A stretch of 27,739 nucleotides of DNA from an uncultured Coriobacteriaceae bacterium (GTDB taxonomy: Bacteria > Actinomycetota > Coriobacteriia > Coriobacteriales > Atopobiaceae): positions 1-27,739 of the forward strand of contig USBN01000017.1 in assembly GCA_900552935.1 (NCBI GenBank), written 5' to 3'. Numbering within the stretch: position 1 is the stretch's first letter; every line of letters begins with the position of its first letter. A program made the position numbers and the translations under genes. Shown here piece after piece: positions 7,985-15,948 of this stretch. The notes beneath the pieces are model-generated. The model was not told the origin of the DNA. It saw only the letters and a program-made list of their open reading frames with translations, and made no database searches.

Positions 7985-8473
7985 CTACTCGGCGGTCTCC
8001 TCAGTGGCCTCAGCGGTCTCGACGACCTCGGCGGCCTCCTCAGCGGGAGCCTCCTCGACCTTCTCAACCTTGGTGACCACGGTCTTGGCCGGCTTGGCCT
8101 TGGCGGAGACGGGCTCGGTCACGATCTCCATGATGACAACCTCAGCGTTGTCACCCTTGCGGGGACCGAGCTTCATGATGCGGGTGTAGCCGCCGTTGCG
8201 GTCAGCCCACATGCCCTGCGCGGCCTTCTCGAAGGCCTCGCGGACGAGCTCCTTGTCACCAAGCTTGGCGATGGCGAGACGACGGGAGTGCAGGTCGCCC
8301 TTCTTCGCCCAGGTGATGATGCGATCCACGTCGCTGCGGATGGCCTTGGCGCGCGGAAGGGTCGTCTTGATGCGGTCGTTGGCGAACAGCGCCTGGCACA
8401 GGCTCTTCTTCATAGCCTTGGTGTGGCTGGCGTCGGTACCAAGCTTCATACCGCTCTTCTTGTAGTGCCTCAT
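7985..8473 (-). CDS. rplQ: 50S ribosomal protein L17
   Basis: L17 is a large-subunit protein near the peptide exit tunnel. The 162-residue product begins MRHYKKSGMKLGTDASHTKA, followed by the conserved RIKTTLPRAKAIR (about 36-48). The L17 core ends near residue 120; the rest is an Ala/Glu-rich acidic tail with a Lys/Pro linker (AKPAKT), making it about 40 residues longer than many L17s. It lies 30 bp after rpoA and is the last gene before a strong terminator. Confidence 0.98.
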   Translation of the reverse strand: MRHYKKSGMKLGTDASHTKAMKKSLCQALFANDRIKTTLPRAKAIRSDVDRIITWAKKGDLHSRRLAIAKLGDKELVREAFEKAAQGMWADRNGGYTRIMKLGPRKGDNAEVVIMEIVTEPVSAKAKPAKTVVTKVEKVEEAPAEEAAEVVETAEATEETAE

Positions 8474-8503
8474 AGTCAGTTACTCCTATGTGTGTAGCGG
8501 CGG

Positions 8504-9445
8504 CTAGGCCTTGAAGCCCAGACCCATCGACTCGAGCTTGTCCTTGACTTCCTCGATCGACTTGACGCCGAAGTTGCGGATGTTGAGCAGGTCGTTCTCA
8601 GAGAACTCAACGAGCTGACGCACGGAGTGAATACCGGCGCGCTTGAGGCAGTTGTAGGAACGGACCGAAAGGTCGAGCTCCTCAATCTGCTTGTCGAGCT
8701 CAGTGTTGTCGTCGGTCTGGCCAGCGGCGAAGATCGACGCGTCCTCGACCGGCTCGCCCTCATCGGCCAGGCACATGAACGCGGTCATGTGCTGGTTGAT
8801 GATGTTCGCAGCCTCGACGACGGCCTCGCGAGCGGTGACACCACCGTTCGTCTCGATCTCGAGGACGAGACGATCATAGTCGGTGTGCTGGCCCACGCGG
8901 CAGGGCTCAACGGCCTTGGCGCAGCGAGTAACCGGCGAGAAGAGAGAGTCAACGTGAATGAGACCGATGGGGTCGTCATCGCGCTCGTTGTCCTCGCCAG
9001 ACACATAGCCACGACCAGTACCGATGCGCATGGACATCGTGAGGTGGGCGCCCTCGCCGAGGGTGCAGATAACGTGCTCGGGGTTGACGAGCGTGAACTC
9101 GGTCGGGATGTTGAAGTCGCCGCCGGTCACGGTGGCCGGGCCGTCGATGGAAATCGTGGCCGTAGCCTCGTCGCCAATGCCGAGACTCTTGAACGCAAGT
9201 CCCTTGACGTTCAGAACGATATCGGTGACGTCCTCGTAGACGCCCTCGACCGTAGTGAACTCATGCTGCACGCCGTCGATCTGGATGGCCTCCACAGCGG
9301 CGCCCTCGAGAGAGGAGAGCAGCACGCGGCGAAGCGAGTTGCCAAGCGTGTCGCCATAGCCGTGCTCAAGCGGCTCGGCCACAACGCGAGCGACATTCTC
9401 GCTGACCTCTTCTACCGACACGGTCGGTCGGATGAAATCGGACAT
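8504..9445 (-). CDS. rpoA: DNA-directed RNA polymerase subunit alpha
   Basis: Alpha dimerises to start RNA polymerase assembly and contacts activators and UP elements through its C-terminal domain. The 313-residue product has the N-terminal assembly domain (about 1-230; YGDTLGNSLRRVLLSSLEGAAV is abridged here to GNSLRRVLLSS) and the C-terminal helix-hairpin domain from about 255 (LSVRSYNCLKRAGIHSV and LLNIRNFGVKS). The ATG at 9445 has GGAGG 5 nt ahead, and homologues start near this residue; a longer open frame to 9526 overlaps rpsD and is rejected. It lies 22 bp after rpsD. Confidence 0.98.
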   Translation of the reverse strand: MSDFIRPTVSVEEVSENVARVVAEPLEHGYGDTLGNSLRRVLLSSLEGAAVEAIQIDGVQHEFTTVEGVYEDVTDIVLNVKGLAFKSLGIGDEATATISIDGPATVTGGDFNIPTEFTLVNPEHVICTLGEGAHLTMSMRIGTGRGYVSGEDNERDDDPIGLIHVDSLFSPVTRCAKAVEPCRVGQHTDYDRLVLEIETNGGVTAREAVVEAANIINQHMTAFMCLADEGEPVEDASIFAAGQTDDNTELDKQIEELDLSVRSYNCLKRAGIHSVRQLVEFSENDLLNIRNFGVKSIEEVKDKLESMGLGFKA

Positions 9446-9467
9446 AGAAACCTCCAACCGATCTCTA

Positions 9468-10061
9468 CTACTTGGAGTAGAGCTCGACGATGAGCTGAGC
9501 GTCAATGTCAAGGTCGATCTGGTCACGGGTCGGGAGCTGAAGGACGGTGCCCTGGAGCTTCTCGATGTCGACCTCGAGCCAGGCCGGAACGGCCATGTGC
9601 TCAGAAGAGATCAGAGCCTCCTTGATGGGGAGGAGATCCTTGAACTTCGGGGCGACGGCAACGACGTCGCCGGCCTTAACGCGGTAGGAGGGGATGTCGA
9701 CTCGCTTGCCGTTCACGGTGATGTGGCCGTGACGGACGGTCTGACGGGCCTCCTTGCGGGTGCGGGCGAAGCCAAGACGGAAAACCACGTTGTCCAGACG
9801 GCTCTCGAGGATGGTCATCAGGTTGTCACCCGTGATGCCCTCAATCTTCAGAGCCTTCTCGTAGTACATGTGGAACTGCTTCTCAAGCACGCCGTAGATG
9901 AACTTGGCCTTCTGCTTCTCACGGAGCTGACGGCCGTACTCGCTCTCCTGGCGACGCTGACGCTTGGGCTGGCGGTTCGACTTCTTGTTAATGCCCATCA
10001 CGATCGGGTCAATGTCGAGCGCGCGGCACCTCTTAAGGACAGGAGTCCTATCCACTGCCAT
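9468..10061 (-). CDS. rpsD: 30S ribosomal protein S4
   Basis: S4 is a primary 16S rRNA binder that nucleates small-subunit assembly and lines the mRNA entry channel. The 197-residue product contains YGRQLREKQKAKFIYGVLE (about 42-60) and the S4 RNA-binding domain starting LESRLDNVVFRLGFA (about 87-101), with RHGHITVNGKRVDIPSYRV. Only one Cys is near the N-terminus, so it appears to be the zinc-free C-minus form. In some bacteria S4 represses its own operon; no target could be tested here. It lies 19 bp after rpsK. Confidence 0.98.
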   Translation of the reverse strand: MAVDRTPVLKRCRALDIDPIVMGINKKSNRQPKRQRRQESEYGRQLREKQKAKFIYGVLEKQFHMYYEKALKIEGITGDNLMTILESRLDNVVFRLGFARTRKEARQTVRHGHITVNGKRVDIPSYRVKAGDVVAVAPKFKDLLPIKEALISSEHMAVPAWLEVDIEKLQGTVLQLPTRDQIDLDIDAQLIVELYSK

Positions 10062-10080
10062 AGTTAGATTCCTTCCTTAC

Positions 10081-10488
10081 CTACACGCGGCGACGCTTGC
10101 ACGGACGGCAACCGTTGTGCGCGATGGGGGTCTTGTCCTGGATGCTCGAAACCTCGAGGCCAGCGGCCTGGAGGGAGCGGATGGCCGTCTCGCGACCCGA
10201 ACCCGGGCCCTTGACGAAAACGGACACCTTGTGGACGCCGTGCTCCATGGCCTCCTTGGCGCACGCCTCGGCAGCCATCTGAGCGGCGAACGGCGTGGAC
10301 TTACGGGAGCCCTTGAAGCCGACCATGCCGGCAGAGCGCCAGGAGATCACGTTGCCCTGGGGGTCGGTGATCGAGATGATCGTGTTGTTGAAGGTGCTCT
10401 TGATGTGGGCCTGACCGACGGAGATGTTCTTGCGGTCGGCGCGCTTGATGCGGCCGCGGGCCTGCGCACCCTTCTTAGCAGTAGCCAT
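10081..10488 (-). CDS. rpsK: 30S ribosomal protein S11
   Basis: S11 is part of the small-subunit platform next to the E site. The 135-residue product has the family core HIKSTFNNTIISITD (about 28-42), SAGMVGFKGSRKSTPFAAQ and the Arg/Lys-rich C-terminus ending KTPIAHNGCRPCKRRRV, each typical of bacterial S11. It lies 13 bp after rpsM and 19 bp before rpsD in the alpha-operon order. Confidence 0.98.
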   Translation of the reverse strand: MATAKKGAQARGRIKRADRKNISVGQAHIKSTFNNTIISITDPQGNVISWRSAGMVGFKGSRKSTPFAAQMAAEACAKEAMEHGVHKVSVFVKGPGSGRETAIRSLQAAGLEVSSIQDKTPIAHNGCRPCKRRRV

Positions 10489-10501
10489 TAGTCAGTCTCC
10501 C

Positions 10502-10873
10502 CTACTTCTTCTTCTTGCCGCCGACCTGACGCTTCTTACCCTTGCGGGTGCGAGCGTTGGTGTGCGTACGCTGGCCGCGGACAGGGAGGCCCTTGCGGTG
10601 ACGGAGGCCGCGGTAGCAGCCAATCTCCATCAGGCGGGCGATGTTCTGACGCGTCTCACGACGGAGGTCGCCCTCGACGGTGAGGTTAGCATCGATGTAG
10701 TCGCGGATCTTGCCGACTTCTTCCTCAGTGAGGTCGCGCACGTGGGTGCTCGGATCAACGCCGGTAGCGGCGCAGATCTTGGAGGCGGCGGTACGGCCGA
10801 TGCCGTAGATATAGGTGAGTCCGATCTCAACGCGCTTCTCGCGCGGGAGGTCGACGCCGTTAATACGGGCCAA
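10502..10873 (-). CDS. rpsM: 30S ribosomal protein S13 (TTG start)
   Basis: S13 sits at the head of the small subunit and contacts the P-site tRNA and bridges to the 50S. The 123-residue product begins MARINGVDLPREKRVEIGLT, with the helix-hairpin YGIGRTAASKIC and the basic tail GLPVRGQRTHTNARTRKG. The start codon is TTG (10871-10873), with GAGGAG about 6 nt upstream; homologues start at this residue and no ATG or GTG fits better. It lies 14 bp after rpmJ. Confidence 0.98.
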   Translation of the reverse strand: MARINGVDLPREKRVEIGLTYIYGIGRTAASKICAATGVDPSTHVRDLTEEEVGKIRDYIDANLTVEGDLRRETRQNIARLMEIGCYRGLRHRKGLPVRGQRTHTNARTRKGKKRQVGGKKKK

Positions 10874-10887
10874 CTTGTGCTCCTCTC

Positions 10888-11001
10888 CTAGCCCTGACGC
10901 TGCTTGTGGCGCGGGTTCTCGCAGATCACGTACACCTTACCGTGGCGACGGATGATCTTGCACTTATCGCACATCTTCTTGACCGAAGGACGTACTTTCA
11001 T
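10888..11001 (-). CDS. rpmJ: 50S ribosomal protein L36 (37 residues)
   Basis: L36 is the smallest ribosomal protein and stabilises 23S rRNA. I translated it by hand: it begins MKVRPSVKKMCDKCKIIRRH and has the zinc ligands Cys11, Cys14, Cys27 and His32, so it is the zinc-binding form. The start ATG is at 10999-11001 and TAG at 10888-10890. It lies between infA and rpsM, its usual place. A zinc-free paralogue under zinc control, if there is one, is elsewhere. Confidence 0.97.
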   Translation of the reverse strand: MKVRPSVKKMCDKCKIIRRHGKVYVICENPRHKQRQG

Positions 11002-11020
11002 CGTTCTTCCTCTCGGTGTG

Positions 11021-11144
11021 TCTTACTTTCCTATATGAACGCCCAGCCGCTGGCGAGAATATCCAAGGCTGATCACACGCGCCTTGCTCCGCGTGTGGGA
11101 AGTACAAAGCCCTTGCGGGCATGCGGCTCGCGCCGCAGGGTGCC
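11021..11144 (-). other. Hairpin-rich spacer between infA and rpmJ
   Basis: The 143-bp gap between infA and rpmJ holds three visible stems: CACACGC with GCGTGTG (11074-11097), GCCC-TTGC-GGGC (near 11109-11120) and TGCGGC-TCGC-GCCGCA (near 11122-11138). No T-run follows any of them. It may be a processing or attenuation region; no gene is seen. Confidence 0.5.
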
Positions 11145-11363
11145 CTACTTGTAACGGTAGGTAATGCGCCCACGCTGAAGATCGTACGGCGACATCTCGA
11201 CGACGACCTTGTCACCAGGAAGAATACGGATGTAGTTCATCCTGATCTTGCCTGAAATGGTGCAGAGAATGACATGACCATTCTCGAGCTCAACGTTGAA
11301 CATCGCGTTGGGCAGCGGCTCGAGAACCTTACCCTCGAGCTCGATTGCGTCCTGTTTGCTCAC
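11145..11363 (-). CDS. infA: Translation initiation factor IF-1 (GTG start)
   Basis: IF-1 blocks the ribosomal A site during initiation and is one OB fold. The 72-residue product matches the usual family length: SKQDAIELEGKVLEPLPNA, then HVILCTISGKIRMNYIRIL and the C-terminal DLQRGRITYRYK. The start is the GTG at 11361-11363, which gives the standard N-terminus; the open frame continues upstream without family character. The ribosome site is modest, AAGG about 8 nt ahead. It is the first gene after a terminator, so it heads its own transcript. Confidence 0.97.
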   Translation of the reverse strand: MSKQDAIELEGKVLEPLPNAMFNVELENGHVILCTISGKIRMNYIRILPGDKVVVEMSPYDLQRGRITYRYK

Positions 11364-11403
11364 TGCGCTACCTTTTCCTCGACACATGACACAGCGACTG
11401 AAC

Positions 11404-11432
11404 ATCATAACGAAAAACCCGCGCCACGTCTA
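11404..11432 (-). promoter_or_regulatory. Possible infA operon promoter inside the terminator loop
   Basis: On the minus strand TAGACG (11427-11432, 4 of 6 matches to TTGACA), a 17-nt spacer and TATGAT (11404-11409) lie about 40 nt before infA. The -35 falls in the loop of the map terminator, so promoter and terminator share DNA. Read by eye; unverified. Confidence 0.45.
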
Positions 11433-11445
11433 CGAGGCGCGGGTT
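11413..11445 (-). terminator. Rho-independent terminator after map
   Basis: A perfect 10-bp stem AACCCGCGCC (11416-11425) with its complement (11436-11445) and a 10-nt loop; on the minus strand it ends in a five-T run. It lies about 70 bp after the map stop. Confidence 0.92.
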
Positions 11446-11514
11446 CTCCATATGATTTTGATTAAAGTCGCCTTCGGGAGTTCGGGTCACGAGTATCTCG
11501 ACTCGTAGTCTTCC

Positions 11515-12300
11515 CTATTCGCCACCCATCATAGAGCACCAGGGGCCTTCATCATCAGTCGTGAGGATGACAGGGCCGTCTTCCGTAACAGCAACCGTGT
11601 TCTCATAGTGAGCCGCTGTTCCGCCGTCGTTGGTAACAACCGTCCAGCGGTTACGGAGCACATGAGAATCATAGCCGTTCATACAAATCATGGGCTCGAT
11701 GGCGATGATCATGCCAGCCTGGAGCTTAACGCCCCTCCCCTTCTTGCCATAGTTGGGGACGTTGGGCTCCTCGTGCATCTCACGGCCAATGCCATGACCG
11801 ACGTAATCGCGAACTACTCCGTAGCCGTTCTCCTCAGCGAGAGACTGAATGGCATGGCCCACGTCGCCAAGGCGATTGCCAGGGACGGCAGCTTCGATGC
11901 CAGCCTTGAGACAATCACGCGTAACCTCGCAGAGACCTTTATCGGCATCGCTGGGCTTACCACAATAGAATGTCCAGGCATTATCGCCAACCCAGCCATC
12001 AACTACCGCGCCGGTGTCAATTGAGACGATGTCGCCGTCTTCAAGCACGCGCTCTGCGGACGGGATGCCGTGGACGATTTCTCCGTTGATGGAGCAGCAA
12101 ATGCTTGCCGGGAAACCACCATAGCCCTTAAATGCGGGCGTGCCGCCATGAGAACGGATCACGCTCTCGGCCACACGATCAAGCTCAATCGTGGAGACAC
12201 CCGGCATGATCATGGCACCCACACGGCGAAGGGTGAGCTTGGAGAGCGCACCCGCAGGTCGCATGGCCTCTATCTGGTCTTGCGACTTAATGATGATCAT
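11515..12300 (-). CDS. map: Methionine aminopeptidase, type I
   Basis: Removes the initiator methionine from new proteins. The 261-residue pita-bread fold keeps all five metal ligands: Asp95 (VSIDTGA), Asp106 (VGDNAWT), His169 (GHGIGREMHEEP), Glu202 (AIEPM) and Glu233 (HYENTVAV), plus His77 in VHGIP. The absence of a 60-residue insert makes it type I. Its ATG overlaps the adk stop as ATGA (12297-12300), so translation is coupled. Map is usually near secY-adk in Gram-positives, as here. Confidence 0.98.
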   Translation of the reverse strand: MIIIKSQDQIEAMRPAGALSKLTLRRVGAMIMPGVSTIELDRVAESVIRSHGGTPAFKGYGGFPASICCSINGEIVHGIPSAERVLEDGDIVSIDTGAVVDGWVGDNAWTFYCGKPSDADKGLCEVTRDCLKAGIEAAVPGNRLGDVGHAIQSLAEENGYGVVRDYVGHGIGREMHEEPNVPNYGKKGRGVKLQAGMIIAIEPMICMNGYDSHVLRNRWTVVTNDGGTAAHYENTVAVTEDGPVILTTDDEGPWCSMMGGE

Positions 12301-12923
12301 AGGGCGAGGAGCTCCTTGACATCGGCGTAAACATCATCGACCGGGCGGTCGCCGTCAACGGCCTTGAGAAGGCCCTTCCCCTTGTAGTACTCAACAAGCG
12401 GAGCCGTCTGGGACTCATAGACGTTAAGGCGGTTCTGAATGGTCTCGGGCTTGTCATCGTCACGCTGATACATCTCGCCACCACAGGAGGGGCAAACGTC
12501 AACACCGGCAGGGGCGGTGTAGCCGCAATCACGGCAGGTGCAACGAGAAGAGAGGCGCTCGACGATGACCTCGGCCTTGACGTCGACGAGGAGGGCGGCA
12601 TCAAGGGAAAGGCCCATGTCCGCAAGAGCGGAGTCAAGCGTCACGGCCTGGGCGGTGTTGCGCGGGAAGCCGTCGAGAATGAACCCCTTCTTAGCGTCAT
12701 CAGCAGCGAGGCGCTCCTTCACAAGGTCAACGACGAGCTTGTCCGGAACAAGCTGGCCAGCGTCCATGTACTCCTTGGCCTTGACGCCAAGCTTCGTGCC
12801 GGCCTTAACGGCAGCACGAAGGAGGTCTCCAGTGGAGATATGAGCGACGCCAAACTCCTCGACGAGCTTCTGAGCCTGAGTGCCCTTGCCAGCGCCGGGC
12901 GCTCCGAGCAGAACGATGTTCAT
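12297..12923 (-). CDS. adk: Adenylate kinase (zinc-lid form)
   Basis: Catalyses ATP + AMP to 2 ADP. The 208-residue product has the P-loop GAPGAGKGT (7-15), the AMP-binding HISTGDLLR (about 28-36) and GFILDGFPRN (80-89). The lid contains four structural Cys, Cys130-x2-Cys133 and Cys144-x2-Cys147, typical of zinc-binding Gram-positive enzymes. The start has AAGAAGG about 5 nt upstream. It follows the secY terminator, so adk-map probably has its own promoter in 12924-12982, where I see no convincing one. Confidence 0.98.
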   Translation of the reverse strand: MNIVLLGAPGAGKGTQAQKLVEEFGVAHISTGDLLRAAVKAGTKLGVKAKEYMDAGQLVPDKLVVDLVKERLAADDAKKGFILDGFPRNTAQAVTLDSALADMGLSLDAALLVDVKAEVIVERLSSRCTCRDCGYTAPAGVDVCPSCGGEMYQRDDDKPETIQNRLNVYESQTAPLVEYYKGKGLLKAVDGDRPVDDVYADVKELLAL

Positions 12924-12982
12924 TAGTGCCTTCTTTCTTCACGGGTTGCGAATGGGAAGTACAAGATGAAGCTAGCGTACCG

Positions 12983-13018
12983 CAAAACAAAAGGGTCGGC
13001 ACCCTAAGGCGCCGACCC
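12983..13018 (-). terminator. Rho-independent terminator after secY
   Basis: An 11-bp stem with one G-T wobble (12993-13003 with 13008-13018) and a 4-nt loop; on the minus strand it is followed by TTTTGTTTT. It ends the spc transcript 28 bp after secY. Confidence 0.92.
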
Positions 13019-13045
13019 CCTCAAAGATAACTATGAAGAGACTTG

Positions 13046-14335
13046 TTACTTGATGAAGAGTCCCTCGTAGTTTGCGGTCTTCAGCTGGCTCTCGATCTGA
13101 GAAATCGTATCCAGAGCAACACCCACCATGATGAGGATGGAGGTGCCGCCGAAGGCCTGGACGAGCGAGTTGCCCGTAAAAGTGAACACGATGGACGGCA
13201 CAACGGCTACGAGGGCGATGAAAATCGCACCAGGGAGCGTGATGTGGTTCAGCACGTTCTTGATGTAAGCGGCAGTGGCAGAACCCGGACGAACGCCAGG
13301 GATAAAGCCACCCTGCTTACGAAGGGTATCAGCGGTCTCATCGGGGTTAAACACCATGGAGGTGTAGAAGTACGCGAAACCAACGATGAGGAGCACGGAG
13401 AGCACCCAGTTCAGCCAACCAGAGCTCACGGCGTTAGCAAATGCGTTAATCCAACCCACGCCGGGGAAGAAAACCGCAAGCTGAGCCGGGAAGTACAGGA
13501 TGGCGCTCGCAAAGATGATGGGGACAACGCCGGCGGTGTTGACCTTGATCGGCAGGTACGTCGTCTGCCCGCCCATCATGCGACGTCCGACGACGCGCTT
13601 GGCGTACTGCACCGGGATGCGACGCTGACCGCGCTCGATGTAGACGATGAAGGGCACGACGGCGATGATCAGCACCACGATCATGACGGTCATCAGCACG
13701 CCATTATCGGACGTACGAAGCGACTGCACGATCGAGGTCGGCAGACCCGCGATGATGTTCGCGAAGATGATGAGGCTCATTCCGTTGCCGATGCCGCGCT
13801 GTGTGATGACCTCGCCCATCCACATGATGAGGATGGCGCCGGCCAGCATGGAAACGACAACCACAGTGTCCATCAGCCAACCAGGCATACCGGCCTGCGA
13901 GAAATCGATGCCGAAGCTCGAGCTCTTGAACAGGAACAAATAGCCCACGGAGTTCAGCAGGGCAAGCGCGACCGTGAGGTAGCGCGTGTACTGCGTAATC
14001 TTACGCTGGCCAGACTCGCCCTCTCGAGCGAGGGTACCGAGGCTCGGAATCACGGCCTGGAACATCTGCATGATGATCTGAGCCGTAATATAAGGCATGA
14101 TGCCAAGGCAAAACACCGATACGCGGGACAGAGCGCCACCACTGAACAGGTTCAGAACGGCAATCGCGCTGTTAGCGCTGGAGCTCGACTGATATGCCGA
14201 GAGCATCCCCTGGAAGGGGATGCCGGGCACGGGGACGTAAGCCCCGATCCTGTACAGCACGAGGATGCCCACGGTGAGCAGGATCTTGCTGCGGAGCTCC
14301 TTCACGCGGAACGCGTTGAGGAATCCGTTTAGCAC
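13046..14335 (-). CDS. secY: Protein translocase subunit SecY (GTG start)
   Basis: SecY is the pore of the Sec translocon. The 429-residue product has the ten hydrophobic membrane segments expected of the family, starting with ILLTVGILVLYRIGAYVPVPG, and the conserved SecY motifs LGIMPYITAQIIMQ and RGIGNGMSLIIFANI. The start is GTG (14333-14335), overlapping the rplO stop by 7 nt; there is no strong ribosome site, so translation is probably coupled to rplO. A long plus-strand open frame over the same bases is a composition shadow. Confidence 0.98.
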   Translation of the reverse strand: MLNGFLNAFRVKELRSKILLTVGILVLYRIGAYVPVPGIPFQGMLSAYQSSSSANSAIAVLNLFSGGALSRVSVFCLGIMPYITAQIIMQMFQAVIPSLGTLAREGESGQRKITQYTRYLTVALALLNSVGYLFLFKSSSFGIDFSQAGMPGWLMDTVVVVSMLAGAILIMWMGEVITQRGIGNGMSLIIFANIIAGLPTSIVQSLRTSDNGVLMTVMIVVLIIAVVPFIVYIERGQRRIPVQYAKRVVGRRMMGGQTTYLPIKVNTAGVVPIIFASAILYFPAQLAVFFPGVGWINAFANAVSSGWLNWVLSVLLIVGFAYFYTSMVFNPDETADTLRKQGGFIPGVRPGSATAAYIKNVLNHITLPGAIFIALVAVVPSIVFTFTGNSLVQAFGGTSILIMVGVALDTISQIESQLKTANYEGLFIK

Positions 14336-14778
14336 GGGAGCTCTACCTTTCCACCAGCGGCCTCGATCTTGGCCTTGGCAGAGGCGGAAACCTTGTCCAC
14401 CTTGACGGTGAGCTTCTTGGTGATCTCGCCGTTGCCGAGAACCTTCACGAGCTCGTACTCACGCTTGATGATGCCAGCAGCAATAAGGCTAGCGGTGTCG
14501 ACGGTATCGCCATCAGCGAACTTCTCCTCGAGACGGGAGACGTTGACCGGAGCGTACTCGACGCGATTGCGGTTGGTGAAGCCGGGGAGCTTCGGGAGAC
14601 GCATCGCGAGCGGCTGCTGGCCGCCCTCGAAGCCGGCACCCTTGCCGCCACCAGAGCGGGAAAGCTGGCCCTTGGTGCCGCGGCCGGCAGTGGTGCCGTG
14701 ACCGGAGGCGTTGCCGCGACCAATGCGCTTACGTGCCTTCTTGGCGCCCTCAGCGGGGCGCAGATCGTTGAGCTGCAT
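14329..14778 (-). CDS. rplO: 50S ribosomal protein L15
   Basis: L15 is a late-assembly large-subunit protein. The 149-residue product has the typical Gly/Arg-rich N-terminus (MQLNDLRPAEGAKKARKRIG then GTKGQLSRSGGGKGAGFEGGQ in abridged form) and the globular C-terminal L15/L18e region from about residue 70. Its 3' end overlaps the secY GTG by 7 nt; it is 10 bp after rpmD. Confidence 0.98.
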   Translation of the reverse strand: MQLNDLRPAEGAKKARKRIGRGNASGHGTTAGRGTKGQLSRSGGGKGAGFEGGQQPLAMRLPKLPGFTNRNRVEYAPVNVSRLEEKFADGDTVDTASLIAAGIIKREYELVKVLGNGEITKKLTVKVDKVSASAKAKIEAAGGKVELPC

Positions 14779-14788
14779 GTGGTGACTC

Positions 14789-14974
14789 CTAGTTCTCTTC
14801 CACGGTGACGAGGTGCTTGACCTTGAAGATCATCCCGCGGATGCTCTCGTTGTCAGGCTGCTCGACGACGCTGTTGATCTTGTGGAGGCCGAGGGCGCGG
14901 ACGGTGGCCGTCTGGTCCTTCTTGACACCACAGACAGGGCTCTTAACGAGCTTGATCGTAAGGGTCTTCGCCAT
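14789..14974 (-). CDS. rpmD: 50S ribosomal protein L30
   Basis: A 61-residue large-subunit protein with the L30/L7 fold: LTIKLVKSPVCGVKKDQTAT followed by VRALGLHKINSVVEQPDN and the C-terminal MIFKVKHLVTVEE. Length and sequence are standard. It starts 2 bp after the rpsE stop, between rpsE and rplO as usual. Confidence 0.97.
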   Translation of the reverse strand: MAKTLTIKLVKSPVCGVKKDQTATVRALGLHKINSVVEQPDNESIRGMIFKVKHLVTVEEN

Positions 14975-14976
14975 GT

Positions 14977-15501
14977 CTAGTTCTCCTTACCAACGAACAT
15001 CTCGGCGACGGTGAGACCGCGGCGCTCGGCGGTCTCCTCCGGGCTGGAGAGCTGCTGAAGGGCGTCAACGCCGGCCTTGATGATGTTGAGGCCGTTGCTG
15101 GAACCCATCGACTTGGACAGGACGTTCTTGATGCCAGCGAGCTCGAAGAGCGGACGCACGGGGCCGCCGGCGATGACACCGGTACCCTCGATGGCCGGCT
15201 TGATGAGGAGGCGCGCGGCGCCAAACTCACCCATGACCTCGTGAGGCACGGAGCCGGTCTCGGTCAGAGGCACCTTGAACATGTTCTTCTTGGCGTTGTC
15301 AGACGCCTTCTGGATGGCCAGGGGCACCTCGGCGGACTTGCCCATGCCGAGACCGACGTTGCCCTTGCCGTCGCCAACGACCACGAGGGCAACAAGGGAC
15401 ATACGACGACCGCCCTTGACGGTCTTGGAAACACGGTGAATGAAGACGACGCGCTCCTCAAGCTCGGAGGCTTCGCGCTGCTGCTTCGGGTTACGAGCCA
15501 T
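14977..15501 (-). CDS. rpsE: 30S ribosomal protein S5
   Basis: S5 helps decoding fidelity and lines the mRNA entry tunnel. The 174-residue product has the N-terminal double-stranded-RNA-binding region (VFIHRVSKTVKGGRRMSLVA, about 19-38) and the C-terminal domain with TGVIAGGPVRPLFELAGI. The GKGNVGLGMGKSAEVP loop, where spectinomycin resistance changes occur in other bacteria, looks wild type. It lies 12 bp after rplR. Confidence 0.98.
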   Translation of the reverse strand: MARNPKQQREASELEERVVFIHRVSKTVKGGRRMSLVALVVVGDGKGNVGLGMGKSAEVPLAIQKASDNAKKNMFKVPLTETGSVPHEVMGEFGAARLLIKPAIEGTGVIAGGPVRPLFELAGIKNVLSKSMGSSNGLNIIKAGVDALQQLSSPEETAERRGLTVAEMFVGKEN

Positions 15502-15513
15502 TACAGATACCTC

Positions 15514-15882
15514 CTAGAACTTCAGGCCCGCGGAGCGGGCGCCGTCTGCGAGAGCCTTGACACGGCCGTGGTAGATGCGGCCGCCACGATCGAAGGTGAC
15601 GGTCTCGACGCCAGCCTTGAGAGCGCGCTCGGCGATCATCTTACCGACGAACTCAGCGGCCTCCTTGTTGGAGCCGAGGTTGCCGGTGGCACGGAACTCG
15701 GCGTCGAGCGTCGAGGCGGTGCAGATCGTCTTGGCATCGACGTCGTCGATGACCTGAGCGTAGATGTGCGCGTTGGTGCGGTGCACGGAAAGACGCGGAC
15801 GCTCGGCGGTGCCGCAAATCTTGGAGCGGACGCGACGCTCACGGCGCTTGAGGCCGGCTCGCTTCGCCTGCTGCTTGTTCAT
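15514..15882 (-). CDS. rplR: 50S ribosomal protein L18
   Basis: L18 binds 5S rRNA and helps join it to the large subunit. The 122-residue product begins MNKQQAKRAGLKRRERRVRS, then GTAERPRLSVHRTNAHIYAQ and the C-terminal FDRGGRIYHGRVKALADGAR. I chose 15882 because AAGGAG lies 6 nt ahead; an upstream in-frame ATG at 15900 has no such site. It lies 66 bp after rplF. Confidence 0.97.
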   Translation of the reverse strand: MNKQQAKRAGLKRRERRVRSKICGTAERPRLSVHRTNAHIYAQVIDDVDAKTICTASTLDAEFRATGNLGSNKEAAEFVGKMIAERALKAGVETVTFDRGGRIYHGRVKALADGARSAGLKF

Positions 15883-15948
15883 ACCAATCTCCTTAGTCAC
15901 GCCGTCACCTGACAGGGTGGCGGACTTTTATGACTGCCTTGGCGGTCG

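Noticed and set aside
7870..8067. Arg-rich N-terminal extension of the fused ECF ATPase
   Set aside because: It would cross the rplQ terminator and part of rplQ in antisense-like composition; the ABC domain begins at the chosen start.
13043..14332. 429-codon plus-strand open frame opposite secY
   Set aside because: Mirror of secY with almost the same limits; His/Asp/Arg-rich product without a domain.
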